From Candidatus Merdivicinus intestinavium (GTDB lineage: Bacteria; Bacillota; Clostridia; Oscillospirales; Ruminococcaceae), in the NCBI GenBank assembly GCA_018713245.1, contig DVFM01000053.1, positions 1-37,617 on the forward strand: a stretch of DNA of 37,617 bases, read 5' to 3'. Within the stretch, counting starts at the first letter, position 1. Each line of letters begins with the position of its first letter. The position numbers and the translations under genes are program-made. The notes under the pieces are model-generated. The model ran no database searches, was not told the DNA's origin, and worked only from the letters and a program-made list of their open reading frames with translations. This document shows positions 8,437 through 16,545 of this stretch, piece after piece.

Positions 8437-8488
8437 ATTATAGCAGACGGGCCGGGAAGCTGAACAGGTGCTTTTCGGAAAGTACCTG
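8437..8488 (-). promoter_or_regulatory. GH123 promoter with adjacent palindromic operator
   Basis: The minus-strand -10 is TATAAT (8442-8437); the -35 is poor (TTCAGC, 16-bp spacing). Touching its upstream edge is a near-perfect 24-bp palindrome at 8465-8488 (CAGGTGCTTT, TCGG, AAAGTACCTG; one mismatch). A weak -35 with an adjoining dyad suggests control by an activator or a LacI/GntR-like regulator encoded elsewhere. Confidence 0.6.
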
Positions 8489-8541
8489 CATAAGCTGACG
8501 ATTTTCTAAAAAAAACTAACGCTTTGTTTTCAAATTACCGG

Positions 8542-8570
8542 TTGCAAAAGTGGAAAAGCTATGATACGAT
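8542..8570 (+). promoter_or_regulatory. Promoter of the lipoprotein gene
   Basis: TTGCAA (8542-8547) and TACGAT (8565-8570) are separated by 17 bp, about 70 nt before the start codon. Confidence 0.65.
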
Positions 8571-8641
8571 AAAAATGGAAGAAAGCAGCTGCGGTTTCTG
8601 CGCGGCGGGTCTGCCGCCGCGTGAGAAAGGAGTGTTTGAAT

Positions 8642-9367
8642 ATGAAAAAGATTTTTGCCATTCTGCTGGCCGTCCTCTGCGCCGCTTTTGCGCTGGCCGG
8701 CTGCAATAACGGAGGTTCGGGGGAAAGCTCTGCCGAAGAGTCGTCCGCCGTGGAGTCCTCCGCCGAATCCCCGGCGGAATCTTCCGAAGCCAATCCGTCC
8801 GGCGCATCGTCCGATGAATCCAGTAGAACGGCTCTCGCTTTAGAGCCGGAAGAGGCGGAACAGCTGGTACAGGACAGCCTGCCCATTGACTTTGACGGCA
8901 TTACCGTTTCCCTCAATGAAACGGACTATACCTGGAACGGCCGGATCTATTACCATTTCCTGCTGGATACCGACCAGGTCACCCTGGAGACTTCCGTGCT
9001 GGTGGACCAGCAAAACGGTCAGGTGTTCACCTATTATCCGGACGGCTCCGCCTACGCCCCTGCGGACGACCCCTTCTGCAAATCCTATGGGAAGGACGCC
9101 AGCTGGACCGGCAGCTATGTCAGCGAAACGGGCGTGACCCTTACGCTGGAGCCCATCGACAGCAGCTCCTTTGAGTTCACCTTTGCCGGCGCGGAGGGCA
9201 GCCTGGAGCAGCAGCTTGCCCGGGCGGACGGCGCGCAGGCCGAATCCACCTCCCTGGACGGCGCGGTAATCCGCTTCAGCCAGTCGGACGGCGTGATTAC
9301 CGTTACGGTGGAGGGCCCGCTTCCGGGGACCCTGGCGGTGGAAGGAACCTATTCCCCCGCCGAATGA
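8642..9367 (+). CDS. Secreted lipoprotein of unknown function
   Basis: I place the start at ATG 8642, since GAAAGGAG ends ten bases upstream and the signal peptide then begins MKKIFAILLAVLCAAFALAGC. The lipobox LAGC puts the lipidated Cys at residue 21. Residues 24-65 are a Ser/Glu/Ala-rich linker, common in Gram-positive lipoproteins. The remaining ~175 residues form a beta-rich domain with a repeated pattern of WNGRIYYHFLLDTD and WTGSYVSETGVTLTLEP. The protein would be anchored on the outer face of the membrane. No family is recognised and no partner gene adjoins it: the gene before it is divergent and the next one has its own promoter. A substrate-binding role is possible but unsupported. 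Confidence 0.85.
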   Translation: MKKIFAILLAVLCAAFALAGCNNGGSGESSAEESSAVESSAESPAESSEANPSGASSDESSRTALALEPEEAEQLVQDSLPIDFDGITVSLNETDYTWNGRIYYHFLLDTDQVTLETSVLVDQQNGQVFTYYPDGSAYAPADDPFCKSYGKDASWTGSYVSETGVTLTLEPIDSSSFEFTFAGAEGSLEQQLARADGAQAESTSLDGAVIRFSQSDGVITVTVEGPLPGTLAVEGTYSPAE

Positions 9368-9380
9368 CCGGGACCGCCTG

Positions 9381-9425
9381 CATCCCTTCCCGCTTCCCCT
9401 GCCCGGGGTTCTGCGGGAGGGGATG
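9381..9425 (+). terminator. Imperfect long hairpin after the lipoprotein gene
   Basis: CATCCCTTCCCGC and GCGGGAGGGGATG pair with one mismatch around an inner CCCC/GGGG stem, 14 nt after the stop. It is followed only by TTTGTG, so termination would be modest. Confidence 0.5.
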
Positions 9426-9452
9426 TTTGTGCAGCCGTTTTGCCGGACGGGA

Positions 9453-9482
9453 TTGTGCAGACGGCCCCTTTTGTGTTACAAT
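9453..9482 (+). promoter_or_regulatory. Probable promoter of the coiled-coil protein gene
   Basis: TTGTGC (9453-9458) and TACAAT (9477-9482) have an 18-bp spacer and lie about 55 nt before the start codon. Confidence 0.55.
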
Positions 9483-9537
9483 AAGAAGGAAGTGTGAAAA
9501 GACAAGGATACCGGACTACCGCAGAGGAGGATAAAGA

Positions 9538-10503
9538 ATGCCACAAAACCGGTTTGTGCTGCTCCATCAGGACGGGCAGTACCTTTCCATCAACGACGGC
9601 AACCACTGGATCTGCGTGCGCGACCCGATGGCGGCCACCGTGCTGACGGAAACCAAAGCGACAAACATCCTGCAGAATATGATTAAGCCCAAAGAGCGGG
9701 AACATTGGAAGCTCCAGCTGTACAGCGCGCCCGCCCAGGGGGAAGGCGGCCCCACGGTGGAAAACATCCCGCAGGAGGAGGTCCCCGCGCTGGAATCCGC
9801 CCCCGACCAGCCGGAAAAGCCCGCCGCCAAGCCCCGCCGCGGCAAAAAGGCGGCCGTGCAGCCCGCGGAGACGCCGGACGCCAAAAAGCAGAAGCCGGCG
9901 CCCGCCCCTGCGGCGGAGAAAAAGGCGGCGGAAGCCCCTGCGCCGTCTGAGGAGAAAAACGCCCCCGCTCCGGCGGGAACCCGCGCGGCGGAGGAAAAGA
10001 ATCCCCCCGCCCCCAAGCAGGAACCCGCCGCCAAAAAGCAGTCCGCCGGAAAGCCCGCCAAGGTGGTTCCCGCAAAGGCCCAGCAGCGCGCCGGAGAGGA
10101 CCCTTTCCAGCTGGTGAGCCAGTGGATGGACCGGGCGGCCGACCTGAAGCGCCAGTATGAGAACCTGATCCAGCGCAAAAAAGACCTGTCGGAGGAACTC
10201 CGGCAGGTCAGCGCAGAACTGTGCGATCTGGAACATTATATTGAGTTTACTTCCCTGAATGCGGCCAAAGGCTACCGCATCTACCGCAGGCTGCGGGACT
10301 GTCTCATCCGCCGCCGCAAAATCAAGGACGAACTCATGTGCATTACGATTTTTTTAAAAGCGGAGCCGCACAACATCCTGAACGGCAACCTGTACCGCCA
10401 ATTCAGCGGCCTGAAGACAAGGGAGTATTCGCCCCGGGTGCTGGAGGATTTATTCCAGGAGATGGGGGACGAAAAATCAGCCCCAAAGAAGGAGAACCAC
10501 TAA
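9538..10503 (+). CDS. Hypothetical protein with disordered Ala/Pro/Lys linker and coiled coil
   Basis: The 321-residue protein starts at ATG after GAGGAGG. It has three parts. Residues 1-65 form a compact domain (FVLLHQDGQYLSINDGNHWI, then TVLTETKATNILQNMIKPKE). Residues 75-180 are a low-complexity Ala/Pro/Lys/Glu stretch. Residues 185-300 are helical and charged (LKRQYENLIQRKKDLSEELR), probably a coiled coil. There is no signal peptide or membrane segment. The architecture suggests a scaffold or nucleic-acid-associated protein, but the family is unknown to me. Its last 27 bases overlap the 3' end of the convergent zinc-ribbon gene. Confidence 0.75.
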   Translation: MPQNRFVLLHQDGQYLSINDGNHWICVRDPMAATVLTETKATNILQNMIKPKEREHWKLQLYSAPAQGEGGPTVENIPQEEVPALESAPDQPEKPAAKPRRGKKAAVQPAETPDAKKQKPAPAPAAEKKAAEAPAPSEEKNAPAPAGTRAAEEKNPPAPKQEPAAKKQSAGKPAKVVPAKAQQRAGEDPFQLVSQWMDRAADLKRQYENLIQRKKDLSEELRQVSAELCDLEHYIEFTSLNAAKGYRIYRRLRDCLIRRRKIKDELMCITIFLKAEPHNILNGNLYRQFSGLKTREYSPRVLEDLFQEMGDEKSAPKKENH

Positions 10504-10818
10504 TCCCAGCGCGAAAAAGAGGCCGCCGCCGACCTGGCTGAACGCCGCCGCGCCCCGCCCGGCGCGGGGAAAAGCCAGCAGCCCGACTCCGGCGGCGATG
10601 AGCCCCCCGCCGACGGCCAAAAAGCCTTCGTTTATCTTTCCCGCCGCGATGAGGACAATGCCGACGGCAGCGGCAATGACGGCGAGAATCAGGATCACGG
10701 CCAGCGGGATGCGGGTCTTATGGGCGAAGTTCGCCTTGGCTTCCCCCTTCTTCCGGCAGTATTCGCTGCAATAGCGCGCGTTTCCACTCACTTTTTTTCC
10801 GCAGTACCCGCATTTCAT
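10477..10818 (-). CDS. Zinc-ribbon integral membrane protein
   Basis: The 113-residue protein begins MKCGYCGKKVSGNARYCSEYC, with Cys3, Cys6, Cys17 and Cys21 forming a small zinc-ribbon. It continues with three hydrophobic segments: about 36-58 (LAVILILAVIAAAVGIVLIA), 64-82 and 93-112. The start ATG lies 9 bp after AAGGAGGG. Such zinc-ribbon/TM proteins are common in clostridia and uncharacterised; a membrane-sensing role is only a guess. It is convergent with the upstream gene and shares 27 bp with its 3' end, so transcripts would be antisense to each other at their ends. Confidence 0.8.
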   Translation of the reverse strand: MKCGYCGKKVSGNARYCSEYCRKKGEAKANFAHKTRIPLAVILILAVIAAAVGIVLIAAGKINEGFLAVGGGLIAAGVGLLAFPRAGRGAAAFSQVGGGLFFALGLVVLLLWG

Positions 10819-10905
10819 CGGCTCGCGCCCTCCTTAAAGAATCATATATACTATTATCATACGCTCTCCGCTCCGAAAATACAAGGAATATTCTGTAAAC
10901 AATCC

Positions 10906-10943
10906 GCGCCCTCCCCTTCTGACGACGGGGCAGGGCGCTTTTG
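10906..10943 (+). terminator. Hairpin with T-run between operons
   Basis: GCGCCCTCCCC and GGGGCAGGGCGC flank a loop and are followed by TTTTGCG. It is oriented to stop plus-strand transcription, presumably readthrough from the coiled-coil protein gene 400 bp upstream, as no plus-strand gene is nearer. Confidence 0.6.
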
Positions 10944-10975
10944 CGTTTGCCGGAGCGGAATTCCCGCGGATATTC

Positions 10976-11014
10976 AAAAAACAGCCCGCCCTGGCCGCAG
11001 GGCCGGGGCGGGGA
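10976..11014 (-). terminator. Terminator of the hexuronate operon
   Basis: CCCGCCCTGGCC and GGGCCGGGGCGGG pair around GCA. On the minus strand the stem is followed by CTGTTTTTTG, 26 bp after the last stop codon. Confidence 0.88.
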
Positions 11015-11039
11015 GAAATCTGCGCGGAAAACGGGGCGG

Positions 11040-11888
11040 TCACACGCCGGAGTAGGCGGAAAAGCCGCCGTCGATGGGGATGACCACGCCGGTGACGAAG
11101 GAGGCCGCGTCGTTGTTCAGCAGGAACATCACCGCGCCGACCAGTTCCTCCGCCTTGCCGAACCGGCCCATGGGGGTTGCGGCCAGGATTTTCCCGGTGC
11201 GGGGGGTGGGGGTGCCGTCGTCGTTGAAGAGGAGCTTCTCATTCTGCTTGGTGACAAAGAAGCCGGGGGCGATGGCGTTGACCCGGATGCCTACCTTGGA
11301 GAAATGCACCGCCAGCCACTGGGTAAAGTTGGAAATGGCCGCCTTGGCGCCGGAGTAGGCCGGGATTTTGGTAAGGGGGGTGTAGGCGTTCATGGAGGAG
11401 ATGTTGAGGATATTGCAGCCCTCGCGGTCCAGCATATCCTTGGCGAACACCTGGGTGGGGATGAGGGTGCCTAAGAAGTTCAGGTTAAAGACGAACCCCA
11501 CGCCGGCGGAATCCAAGTTGAAGAAGGTTTTGAGTTCCTTCTCCGTATCGCCGGGGAGATAGTATTCGTTGTCGGTGGTGGCCCGGGGATTGTTGCCGCC
11601 GGCGCCGTTGATGAGGATGTCGCAGGGGCCGAAATCCCGGAGCACTTCCTCGTGGACGGCCTCCATGACCGCCTTGTCCAGCACGTCGGCCTTGTAAGCC
11701 TTGGCGGTATAGCCCCCGGCGGTGATTTCGTCCGCCACCGCCTGGGCGGCTTCCAGGTTCAGGTCCAGAATGGCGGTTTTGGCGCCGCACTGGGCCAGCA
11801 CCTTGGCAAACATGGAGCAGAGCACGCCGCCCGCCCCGGTGATGACGGCGGTTTTGCCGCTCAGGTCGAGAGAAAAGGGAAGTTTCAT
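11040..11888 (-). CDS. uxuB: SDR-type D-mannonate oxidoreductase
   Basis: The 282-residue short-chain dehydrogenase has the nucleotide-binding motif TGAGGVLCSMF near residue 18, the NGAGG loop near 93 and the catalytic ISSMNAYTPLTKIPAYSGAK block (Ser, Tyr and Lys of YxxxK). The extended insert with NNPRATTDNEYYLPGDTEKE and the NEKLLFNDDG segment are typical of the SDR enzymes that interconvert D-fructuronate and D-mannonate in Firmicutes, which replace the E. coli long-chain UxuB. It uses NAD(P)H in the cytoplasm. It lies 17 bp downstream of mannonate dehydratase, so the two steps fructuronate to mannonate to 2-keto-3-deoxygluconate are co-expressed. The symbol follows function; yjmF is an alternative name. 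Confidence 0.88.
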   Translation of the reverse strand: MKLPFSLDLSGKTAVITGAGGVLCSMFAKVLAQCGAKTAILDLNLEAAQAVADEITAGGYTAKAYKADVLDKAVMEAVHEEVLRDFGPCDILINGAGGNNPRATTDNEYYLPGDTEKELKTFFNLDSAGVGFVFNLNFLGTLIPTQVFAKDMLDREGCNILNISSMNAYTPLTKIPAYSGAKAAISNFTQWLAVHFSKVGIRVNAIAPGFFVTKQNEKLLFNDDGTPTPRTGKILAATPMGRFGKAEELVGAVMFLLNNDAASFVTGVVIPIDGGFSAYSGV

Positions 11889-11905
11889 TGCAATGCCTTC
11901 TTTCG

Positions 11906-12949
11906 TTATTCGGTTTTTTGTAAGGTTTCCCAGATGCCGTTTAAGTAGGCCGCGCCTAACGCCCGGTCGAATAAGCCGTAGCCGGGTTTGCCGGTTTCGC
12001 CCCAGATCATGCGGCCGTGGTCCGGCCGGAGGTATCCGTCAAAGCCGTTTTTGTAAAGCGCCTGCATGATGCCCACAATGTCCAGGGAGCCGCAGGGGGA
12101 GAAGTGGGCGCTCTCCTCAAAGGAGCCGTCGTCCAGGATTTTCACATTGCGGACGTGCATGAAGTGGATGCGGCCCATGGCGGAGTATTTGTCGGTGAGC
12201 TTTACCATGTCGTTTTTCCGGGAGCACCCCAAGGAGCCGGTGCAGAGGGTCAGGCCGTTGGCGGGGCTGTCCGCCAGCTTTAAGAAGCGGTCGATATTCT
12301 CTTCGCAGGTGATGATGCGGGGAAGGCCGAAGATGGGCCAGGGCGGGTCGTCCGGATGGATGGCCATATTGACGCCGCTCTGCTCGGCCACGGGGATGAT
12401 TTCCTGGAGGAACACCCGCAGGTTTTCCCAGAGGTCCTCCTCGGTGAGCTGGGCATATTCGGCGAAAACCGCCCGGAGGCTCTCCTTGGTGTAGCTGGCG
12501 TCCCAGCCGGGGAGGTTCAGCTCACCGGTGAGGGGGTCCATCTTCTCCACCTGGTCCTTGTAATAAACCAGGGCGTTGGAGCCGTCGGGGAGGACCTTGT
12601 CCAGCTGGGTGCGGGTCCAGTCGAACACCGGCATGAAGTTGTAGCAGATGCACTTGACCCCCGCTTCGCCCAGGCGGCGGATATTCTCCTTGTAATTTTC
12701 GATGTAGCGTTCCCGGGTGGGCTTGCCCAGCTTAATGTCCTCGTGGACGGGGACGCTTTCGATGACCTCAAAGTGAAGCCCCGCGTCCTCGGTCTGCTTT
12801 TTCAGGGCCGCGATGCTTTCCCGGCTCCAGAGTTCTCCGGGGGGGACGTCGTAGACGGCGGTTACGATACTGTGCATGTTGGGAATCTGCCGGATGTATT
12901 CGATTTTCACCGGGTCGTCCGGGCCGTACCAGCGGAATGACAGTTTCAT
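11906..12949 (-). CDS. uxuA: Mannonate dehydratase
   Basis: The protein begins [20 protein letters not shown], the characteristic start of UxuA; I choose ATG 12949 because AGAAGGAGG sits just upstream, giving 347 residues, close to the usual 350-390. Conserved metal- and substrate-site segments include [34 protein letters not shown] and [11 protein letters not shown]. The enzyme dehydrates D-mannonate to 2-keto-3-deoxy-D-gluconate and is Mn/Fe dependent. It is the middle gene of an operon (34 bp after the S66 peptidase, 17 bp before uxuB). KDG kinase, KDPG aldolase and uronate isomerase are not in the window. Confidence 0.96.
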   Translation of the reverse strand: MKLSFRWYGPDDPVKIEYIRQIPNMHSIVTAVYDVPPGELWSRESIAALKKQTEDAGLHFEVIESVPVHEDIKLGKPTRERYIENYKENIRRLGEAGVKCICYNFMPVFDWTRTQLDKVLPDGSNALVYYKDQVEKMDPLTGELNLPGWDASYTKESLRAVFAEYAQLTEEDLWENLRVFLQEIIPVAEQSGVNMAIHPDDPPWPIFGLPRIITCEENIDRFLKLADSPANGLTLCTGSLGCSRKNDMVKLTDKYSAMGRIHFMHVRNVKILDDGSFEESAHFSPCGSLDIVGIMQALYKNGFDGYLRPDHGRMIWGETGKPGYGLFDRALGAAYLNGIWETLQKTE

Positions 12950-12983
12950 TTGATGGTTCCTCCTTCTGATTTGTCCGGCGGAG

Positions 12984-14006
12984 TTATTCCACGCCGGATT
13001 CCAATATGGAAAACGTGCGGTTTTCGCAGTCAATTTCAGCCAGCGCCCCGATGGGGAGGACCGTCATAGGGGTCCTGTGGCCGAAATCCACATTGACTAA
13101 GATGGGAAAATCGTCCAGACCTTCTTCCTCCCGCATTACTTTTCGCAGGACGGCTTTGGCGTCATCGCTTAAAGCGGGGCAGATCATCCCTTTGGCGAGG
13201 CGGAATATCCCGGCGGCTGCGAAAGCTCGCAGCTCATGCAGCATATACAGGGCGGAATTGCCGCCGTAAGGAGCGAGAAATTCCAAAAAAAGGATACTGT
13301 CCTTCCACATTTCGGCGGTTGGGAATACAGGGGATCCCATTATTTGCCGCAAAGGTCCGCCGCAGCCCCCCAACAGTCTGCCGGATACTTTCCCTTTGCC
13401 CTGCAGAAGTTCATAGCCCGGGTTTTTGTGCCACTGAATGTCGCTCGCCTTTGTCTTTGTCCATTCAATCCCGGTCCAGGCGGGGCAGGGCTCTATCTGC
13501 CCGATTGGTTCATTGGTAAACAGAACTTTCCGCAGCCATTTTTCCGTGTATGGATCAAGTTCTGCCGGCTGTGCGATGGGCGTCAGCAGGTTTGGTCCAT
13601 AAAAGGAGGAAACGCCGGCGTAGGTGAACATATTGTGAGAAGATGAAATATCGGAATACCCGAGATATATTTTGGGGTTCTGCGCAATCAAGCCGTAGTC
13701 AATAAACGGCAGAAGCCGGTAAGAGTCGTCGCCGCCCATATTGGCGATAATTGCCTTGATATTGGGGTCGAGCAGGGCTTGATGGAGATCGTCCGCCCGC
13801 GCTTTGGGGTTCCTGTACAGATACTCGCTTCCGGACAGGGCGTGAGGGGTTTCTGTGACTTTCAGCCCGAATATGGCTTCCAGCCGCTTTTTGCCGGTTT
13901 GATAGCGTTCCAGCATATCAGCGTCCCCGGCTCTGCCGCCCGAAATCGAGATTGCCGCGACCGTGTCTCCTTCCTGCAATTTTTTCGGTTTCCGTAACGG
14001 ATGCAT
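12984..14006 (-). CDS. S66 family peptidase (LD-carboxypeptidase / MccF-like)
   Basis: With ATG 14006 (after GGGAGGATAGT) the protein has 340 residues, normal for family S66. The candidate nucleophile is Ser95 in [16 protein letters not shown], the elbow motif shared with MccF; the later [12 protein letters not shown] and [15 protein letters not shown] segments supply the usual Glu and His. S66 members trim the LD bond of recycled murein peptides or hydrolyse microcin C-like aminoacyl-nucleotides; the MccF-like motif favours the latter branch but does not prove it. There is no signal peptide, so it is cytoplasmic. It is the first gene of the hexuronate operon, an unexpected partner for uxuA and uxuB. 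Confidence 0.88.
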   Translation of the reverse strand: MHPLRKPKKLQEGDTVAAISISGGRAGDADMLERYQTGKKRLEAIFGLKVTETPHALSGSEYLYRNPKARADDLHQALLDPNIKAIIANMGGDDSYRLLPFIDYGLIAQNPKIYLGYSDISSSHNMFTYAGVSSFYGPNLLTPIAQPAELDPYTEKWLRKVLFTNEPIGQIEPCPAWTGIEWTKTKASDIQWHKNPGYELLQGKGKVSGRLLGGCGGPLRQIMGSPVFPTAEMWKDSILFLEFLAPYGGNSALYMLHELRAFAAAGIFRLAKGMICPALSDDAKAVLRKVMREEEGLDDFPILVNVDFGHRTPMTVLPIGALAEIDCENRTFSILESGVE

Positions 14007-14090
14007 ACTATCCTCCCTTTTCAGAAAAATACCGCTGCACTGAGAAAAATCCCCGCAGAAACCTGCCGGAAAATGAAAGGGTTTATTCTT

Positions 14091-14160
14091 ATTATAACGA
14101 AATAAATTACAAGATAAAATGCCGATATTGCTTGACATATTGTGTTTCTTGCTATATTAT
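14091..14160. promoter_or_regulatory. Divergent promoters for the hexuronate operon and its AraC gene
   Basis: Plus strand: TTGACA (14132-14137) and TATTAT (14155-14160) spaced 17 bp drive the AraC gene with a very short leader. Minus strand: TATAAT (14096-14091) lacks a recognisable -35, which is typical of an activator-dependent promoter. The shared AT-rich interval is the natural place for AraC binding. Confidence 0.65.
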
Positions 14161-14183
14161 CAAGAGAGGAGGATTGATTGCTT

Positions 14184-15074
14184 ATGCAGAGTTCTGTGCA
14201 GCCCTTCAGCCCGCGCCAGCAGATGCTGGCGGCGGATTACGAAATTTACCGTTACCGGGATTCCTATTTGAGCGAGGTGGAGCTTCACCACCACGACTTT
14301 TACGAAATCTATTTCTTTCTTTCCGGCAGCGTCCATTATACGGTGGAAAGCCGGCAGTATCAGCTCAAGCCGGGGGACATCCTGCTCATCTCCCCGCTGG
14401 AGCTCCACCAGCCCATGATTCAGACGGAAAAGGAGCCCTATGAGCGGGTGGTGCTGTGGGTGAGCCGCAGCTGCCTGGCGGCCCTGTCCGGGGAGGGGGC
14501 CGCGCTGGACCAGTGCTTTGACATCCATTCCCCCCGCCACACCAACCTCCTGCGGCTGGACGCGGTTTCGGTGCGGCGGCTCCAGGACATGGCCGATTCC
14601 CTCATTGAGGAGCGGGAGCGGAAGCTCTTCGGCTGGGAGCTCAACACCAGGGCCCTGCTGACCCGCATCCTGGTGGAGCTGAACCGCCGGATGCAGGAAG
14701 CGCCGGTGGGCTTTGAGGTGCCGGACGAGTCCAGCGGCATCATCGCCGGCGTCCTGCGGTACATCAACGAGAATTTCAACGACGATATTTCCCTGGATTC
14801 CCTGTCCGAGCAGTTTTTCGTCAGCAAGTACCACCTTTCCCGGGAATTCAAGCGCCTGGTCGGCACCTCCGTCTACCGCTATATCATCCAGAAACGGCTG
14901 ATTATGGCCAAGCAGAAAATGCTGGCGGGGCTCAACCCCACCGATGTCTACTGCAACTGCGGATTCGGGGACTACGCAAACTTTTACCGGGCCTTCCGGG
15001 CGGAGTACGGCATTTCCCCCAAGGAATTCTGCACCGGCGCCCTGCGGAAAGAGGGGCCGAAGCCGGGAAACTAA
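14184..15074 (+). CDS. AraC family transcriptional regulator (cupin type)
   Basis: The protein has about 296 residues. Residues 30-90 form a cupin sensor (HHHDFYEIYFFLSGSVHYTV, then PGDILLISPLELHQP). The C-terminal 100 residues hold two helix-turn-helix motifs (ISLDSLSEQFFVSKYHLSRE, and VYCNCGFGDYANFYRAFRAE followed by GISPKEF). I prefer ATG 14184, 11 bp after GAGGAGG; TTG 14178 at 5 bp is also possible and would add two residues. Divergent from the S66-uxuA-uxuB operon, it probably activates that operon in response to a uronate or sugar, and it may control itself from the shared intergenic region. The ligand is not known. Confidence 0.9.
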   Translation: MQSSVQPFSPRQQMLAADYEIYRYRDSYLSEVELHHHDFYEIYFFLSGSVHYTVESRQYQLKPGDILLISPLELHQPMIQTEKEPYERVVLWVSRSCLAALSGEGAALDQCFDIHSPRHTNLLRLDAVSVRRLQDMADSLIEERERKLFGWELNTRALLTRILVELNRRMQEAPVGFEVPDESSGIIAGVLRYINENFNDDISLDSLSEQFFVSKYHLSREFKRLVGTSVYRYIIQKRLIMAKQKMLAGLNPTDVYCNCGFGDYANFYRAFRAEYGISPKEFCTGALRKEGPKPGN

Positions 15075-15089
15075 GAAAAACTTAAGAGA

Positions 15090-15135
15090 TGAAAGCGCTT
15101 TAGCCGTTGCTTTTTCCCGCCCTGTATGATATACT
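15090..15135 (+). promoter_or_regulatory. LCP gene promoter with an upstream dyad
   Basis: TTGCTT (15107-15112) and TATACT (15130-15135) are spaced 17 bp, about 45 nt before the start codon. Just upstream lies TGAAAGCGCTTTAG (15090-15103), close to a catabolite-responsive element but wrong at its last two bases. Confidence 0.65.
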
Positions 15136-15178
15136 GAAACGAGCGCCTTTACAGGCGAATTTTAGGGGGTGATGCCGC

Positions 15179-16198
15179 ATGGCGCGGAGAAGGCGTCGAC
15201 GGTTAAAGACCAAAAAGCTGCTGCTCACCATATTCCTCCTGCTTTTGTTTGCGGTGATGGGATATTGTGTTTATTATATTGCAACCATTGTCCGGGGGCT
15301 GGACGACAGCCGCAACGACAGCTTTCCCGACGATTTGTCGGAACTGGGCATTTATTCGGAAGCGGGAGGCGATGCGCTGACCGACGATGCGTCGGACGCG
15401 AGCATTACCAACATCGCCCTCTTCGGCGTGGACCAGCGGGAGGATGAAGCCTGCCGTTCCGACGTGATTATGATTGCCACGGTGGACAAGCGCCACAATA
15501 AAGTCAAGCTCACTTCGGTTATGCGGGACAGCTATGTCCCCATCGACGGGTATGGCAGCAACAAAATCAACGCCGCCTATTTCTACGGCGGGCCGACTCT
15601 GGCGGTTAAGACTCTCAACCAGGTGTTTGACCTGGAAATTACCGATTATGTGACGGTGAATTTCAGCGAGATGGCGGCAATTGTGGACGCGGTTGGGGGC
15701 GTCAGAATCGACGTTTCCGAGGAGGAGCGCCTGGACGCCAACCACAACATGATCGAACAGTCCGCCCAGTCCGGCAAGCCGGTGGACACCATCGAACAGG
15801 CGGGGTATCAGACCCTGAGCGGCATGCAGGCGGTGGCCTACGCCCGCATCCGGCATGTGGGCAACGCCGACTATGACCGCACGGGCCGCCAGCGGGAAGT
15901 GATGGAGCAGATTTTTGAAAAGGGGAAGAGCATGAACCCGCTGGAGTATCCGGCCTTGATTAAGCAGATGCTCCCGCTGGTCGAGACTTCCCTGGAGCTG
16001 GACGAGATTCTGGACCTGGCGGGGATTATGCTGCGGGACGTCACCTTTGAGGACCTGCGCCTTCCCTGCAACGAGGACCTGATTAACGGCGGCAGCCTGG
16101 TCATCGACGGGGTGGACTACCTCTATTATGATCTGGACGCCGCATCGGATAAGCTCCACCAGTTTATTTACCAGGACGTCCGCCCTGCGCAGGAGTAA
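15179..16198 (+). CDS. LytR-CpsA-Psr (LCP) family cell-wall ligase
   Basis: The 339-residue protein has a basic start (MARRRRRRLKTKK), one membrane segment at about residues 14-34 and an extracellular LCP domain from about 75 to 290. Diagnostic segments are NIALFGVDQR, SDVIMIATVD, LTSVMRDSYVPIDG, KINAAYFYGG, VGGVRIDV and YARIRH followed by DYDRTGRQREVM. LCP enzymes transfer lipid-linked glycopolymers such as teichoic acids or capsule to peptidoglycan, using conserved Arg and Asp residues to bind the pyrophosphate lipid. The ATG follows AGGGGGTG. The gene stands alone between its promoter and a strong terminator. The exact polymer is unknown; anchoring of exopolysaccharide is an alternative. 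Confidence 0.95.
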   Translation: MARRRRRRLKTKKLLLTIFLLLLFAVMGYCVYYIATIVRGLDDSRNDSFPDDLSELGIYSEAGGDALTDDASDASITNIALFGVDQREDEACRSDVIMIATVDKRHNKVKLTSVMRDSYVPIDGYGSNKINAAYFYGGPTLAVKTLNQVFDLEITDYVTVNFSEMAAIVDAVGGVRIDVSEEERLDANHNMIEQSAQSGKPVDTIEQAGYQTLSGMQAVAYARIRHVGNADYDRTGRQREVMEQIFEKGKSMNPLEYPALIKQMLPLVETSLELDEILDLAGIMLRDVTFEDLRLPCNEDLINGGSLVIDGVDYLYYDLDAASDKLHQFIYQDVRPAQE

Positions 16199-16240
16199 GC
16201 GCAGAAGCCGGACGCCCGGCCGCAGAATCAATGCAACGGA

Positions 16241-16280
16241 AAAAAGCCTGCCGTCTGCGCTGAGCAGACAGCAGGCTTTT
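16241..16280 (+). terminator. Terminator of the LCP gene
   Basis: AAAAAGCCTGC...GTCTGC pairs with GCAGAC..GCAGGCTTTT around GCTGA. The A-rich left arm makes it usable on both strands. Confidence 0.9.
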
Positions 16281-16313
16281 GTGCGCGCTCTTCCATGCAA
16301 ATTATAAAAGAAA

Positions 16314-16545
16314 ACGCACCCACAAATGTGAGTGCGCGTTTTGCTGCGGCTCTAAGCCGCTGGGGTTACGCTGCAAAAAAGATGCCCGTTTCGGCGCGGA
16401 ATACTCTCGCAAGATAAAAAGAAAAGGCCCGGAGCGCGTTTCGCTCCAGGTTTTTATGCAAGGAACCACGTAACAGCGCGGGAACAAAAACAGAACGCAC
16501 CCACGAAACGTGAGTGCGCGTTTTGCTGCGGCTCTAAGCCGCTGG
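16314..16545 (-). terminator. Three tandem terminators after tRNA-Ser, with a duplicated unit
   Basis: On the minus strand three hairpins with T-runs follow the tRNA. The first (16495-16519) is CGCACTCACG/CGTGGGTGCG, the second (16415-16450) is CCTGGAGCG/CGCTCCGGG then TTTTCTTTTT, and the third (16314-16342) is CGCACTCAC/GTGGGTGCG then TTTTCTTTT. The first and third belong to a directly repeated unit of about 50 bp (16314-16363 and 16495-16545) that also carries a GCGGCT-TAG-AGCCGC dyad. The 344 bp between the LCP gene and the tRNA hold nothing else I recognise. Confidence 0.8.

Noticed and set aside
6639-8498. 619-codon open frame antisense to the GH123 gene
   Set aside because: Same shadow effect; it runs through the terminator at 6683 and lacks any family motif.
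15090-15103. Catabolite-responsive element (cre) before the LCP gene
   Set aside because: TGAAAGCGCTTTAG fails the conserved terminal CA, and a cell-wall ligase is an unlikely CcpA target; kept only as a note in the promoter entry.
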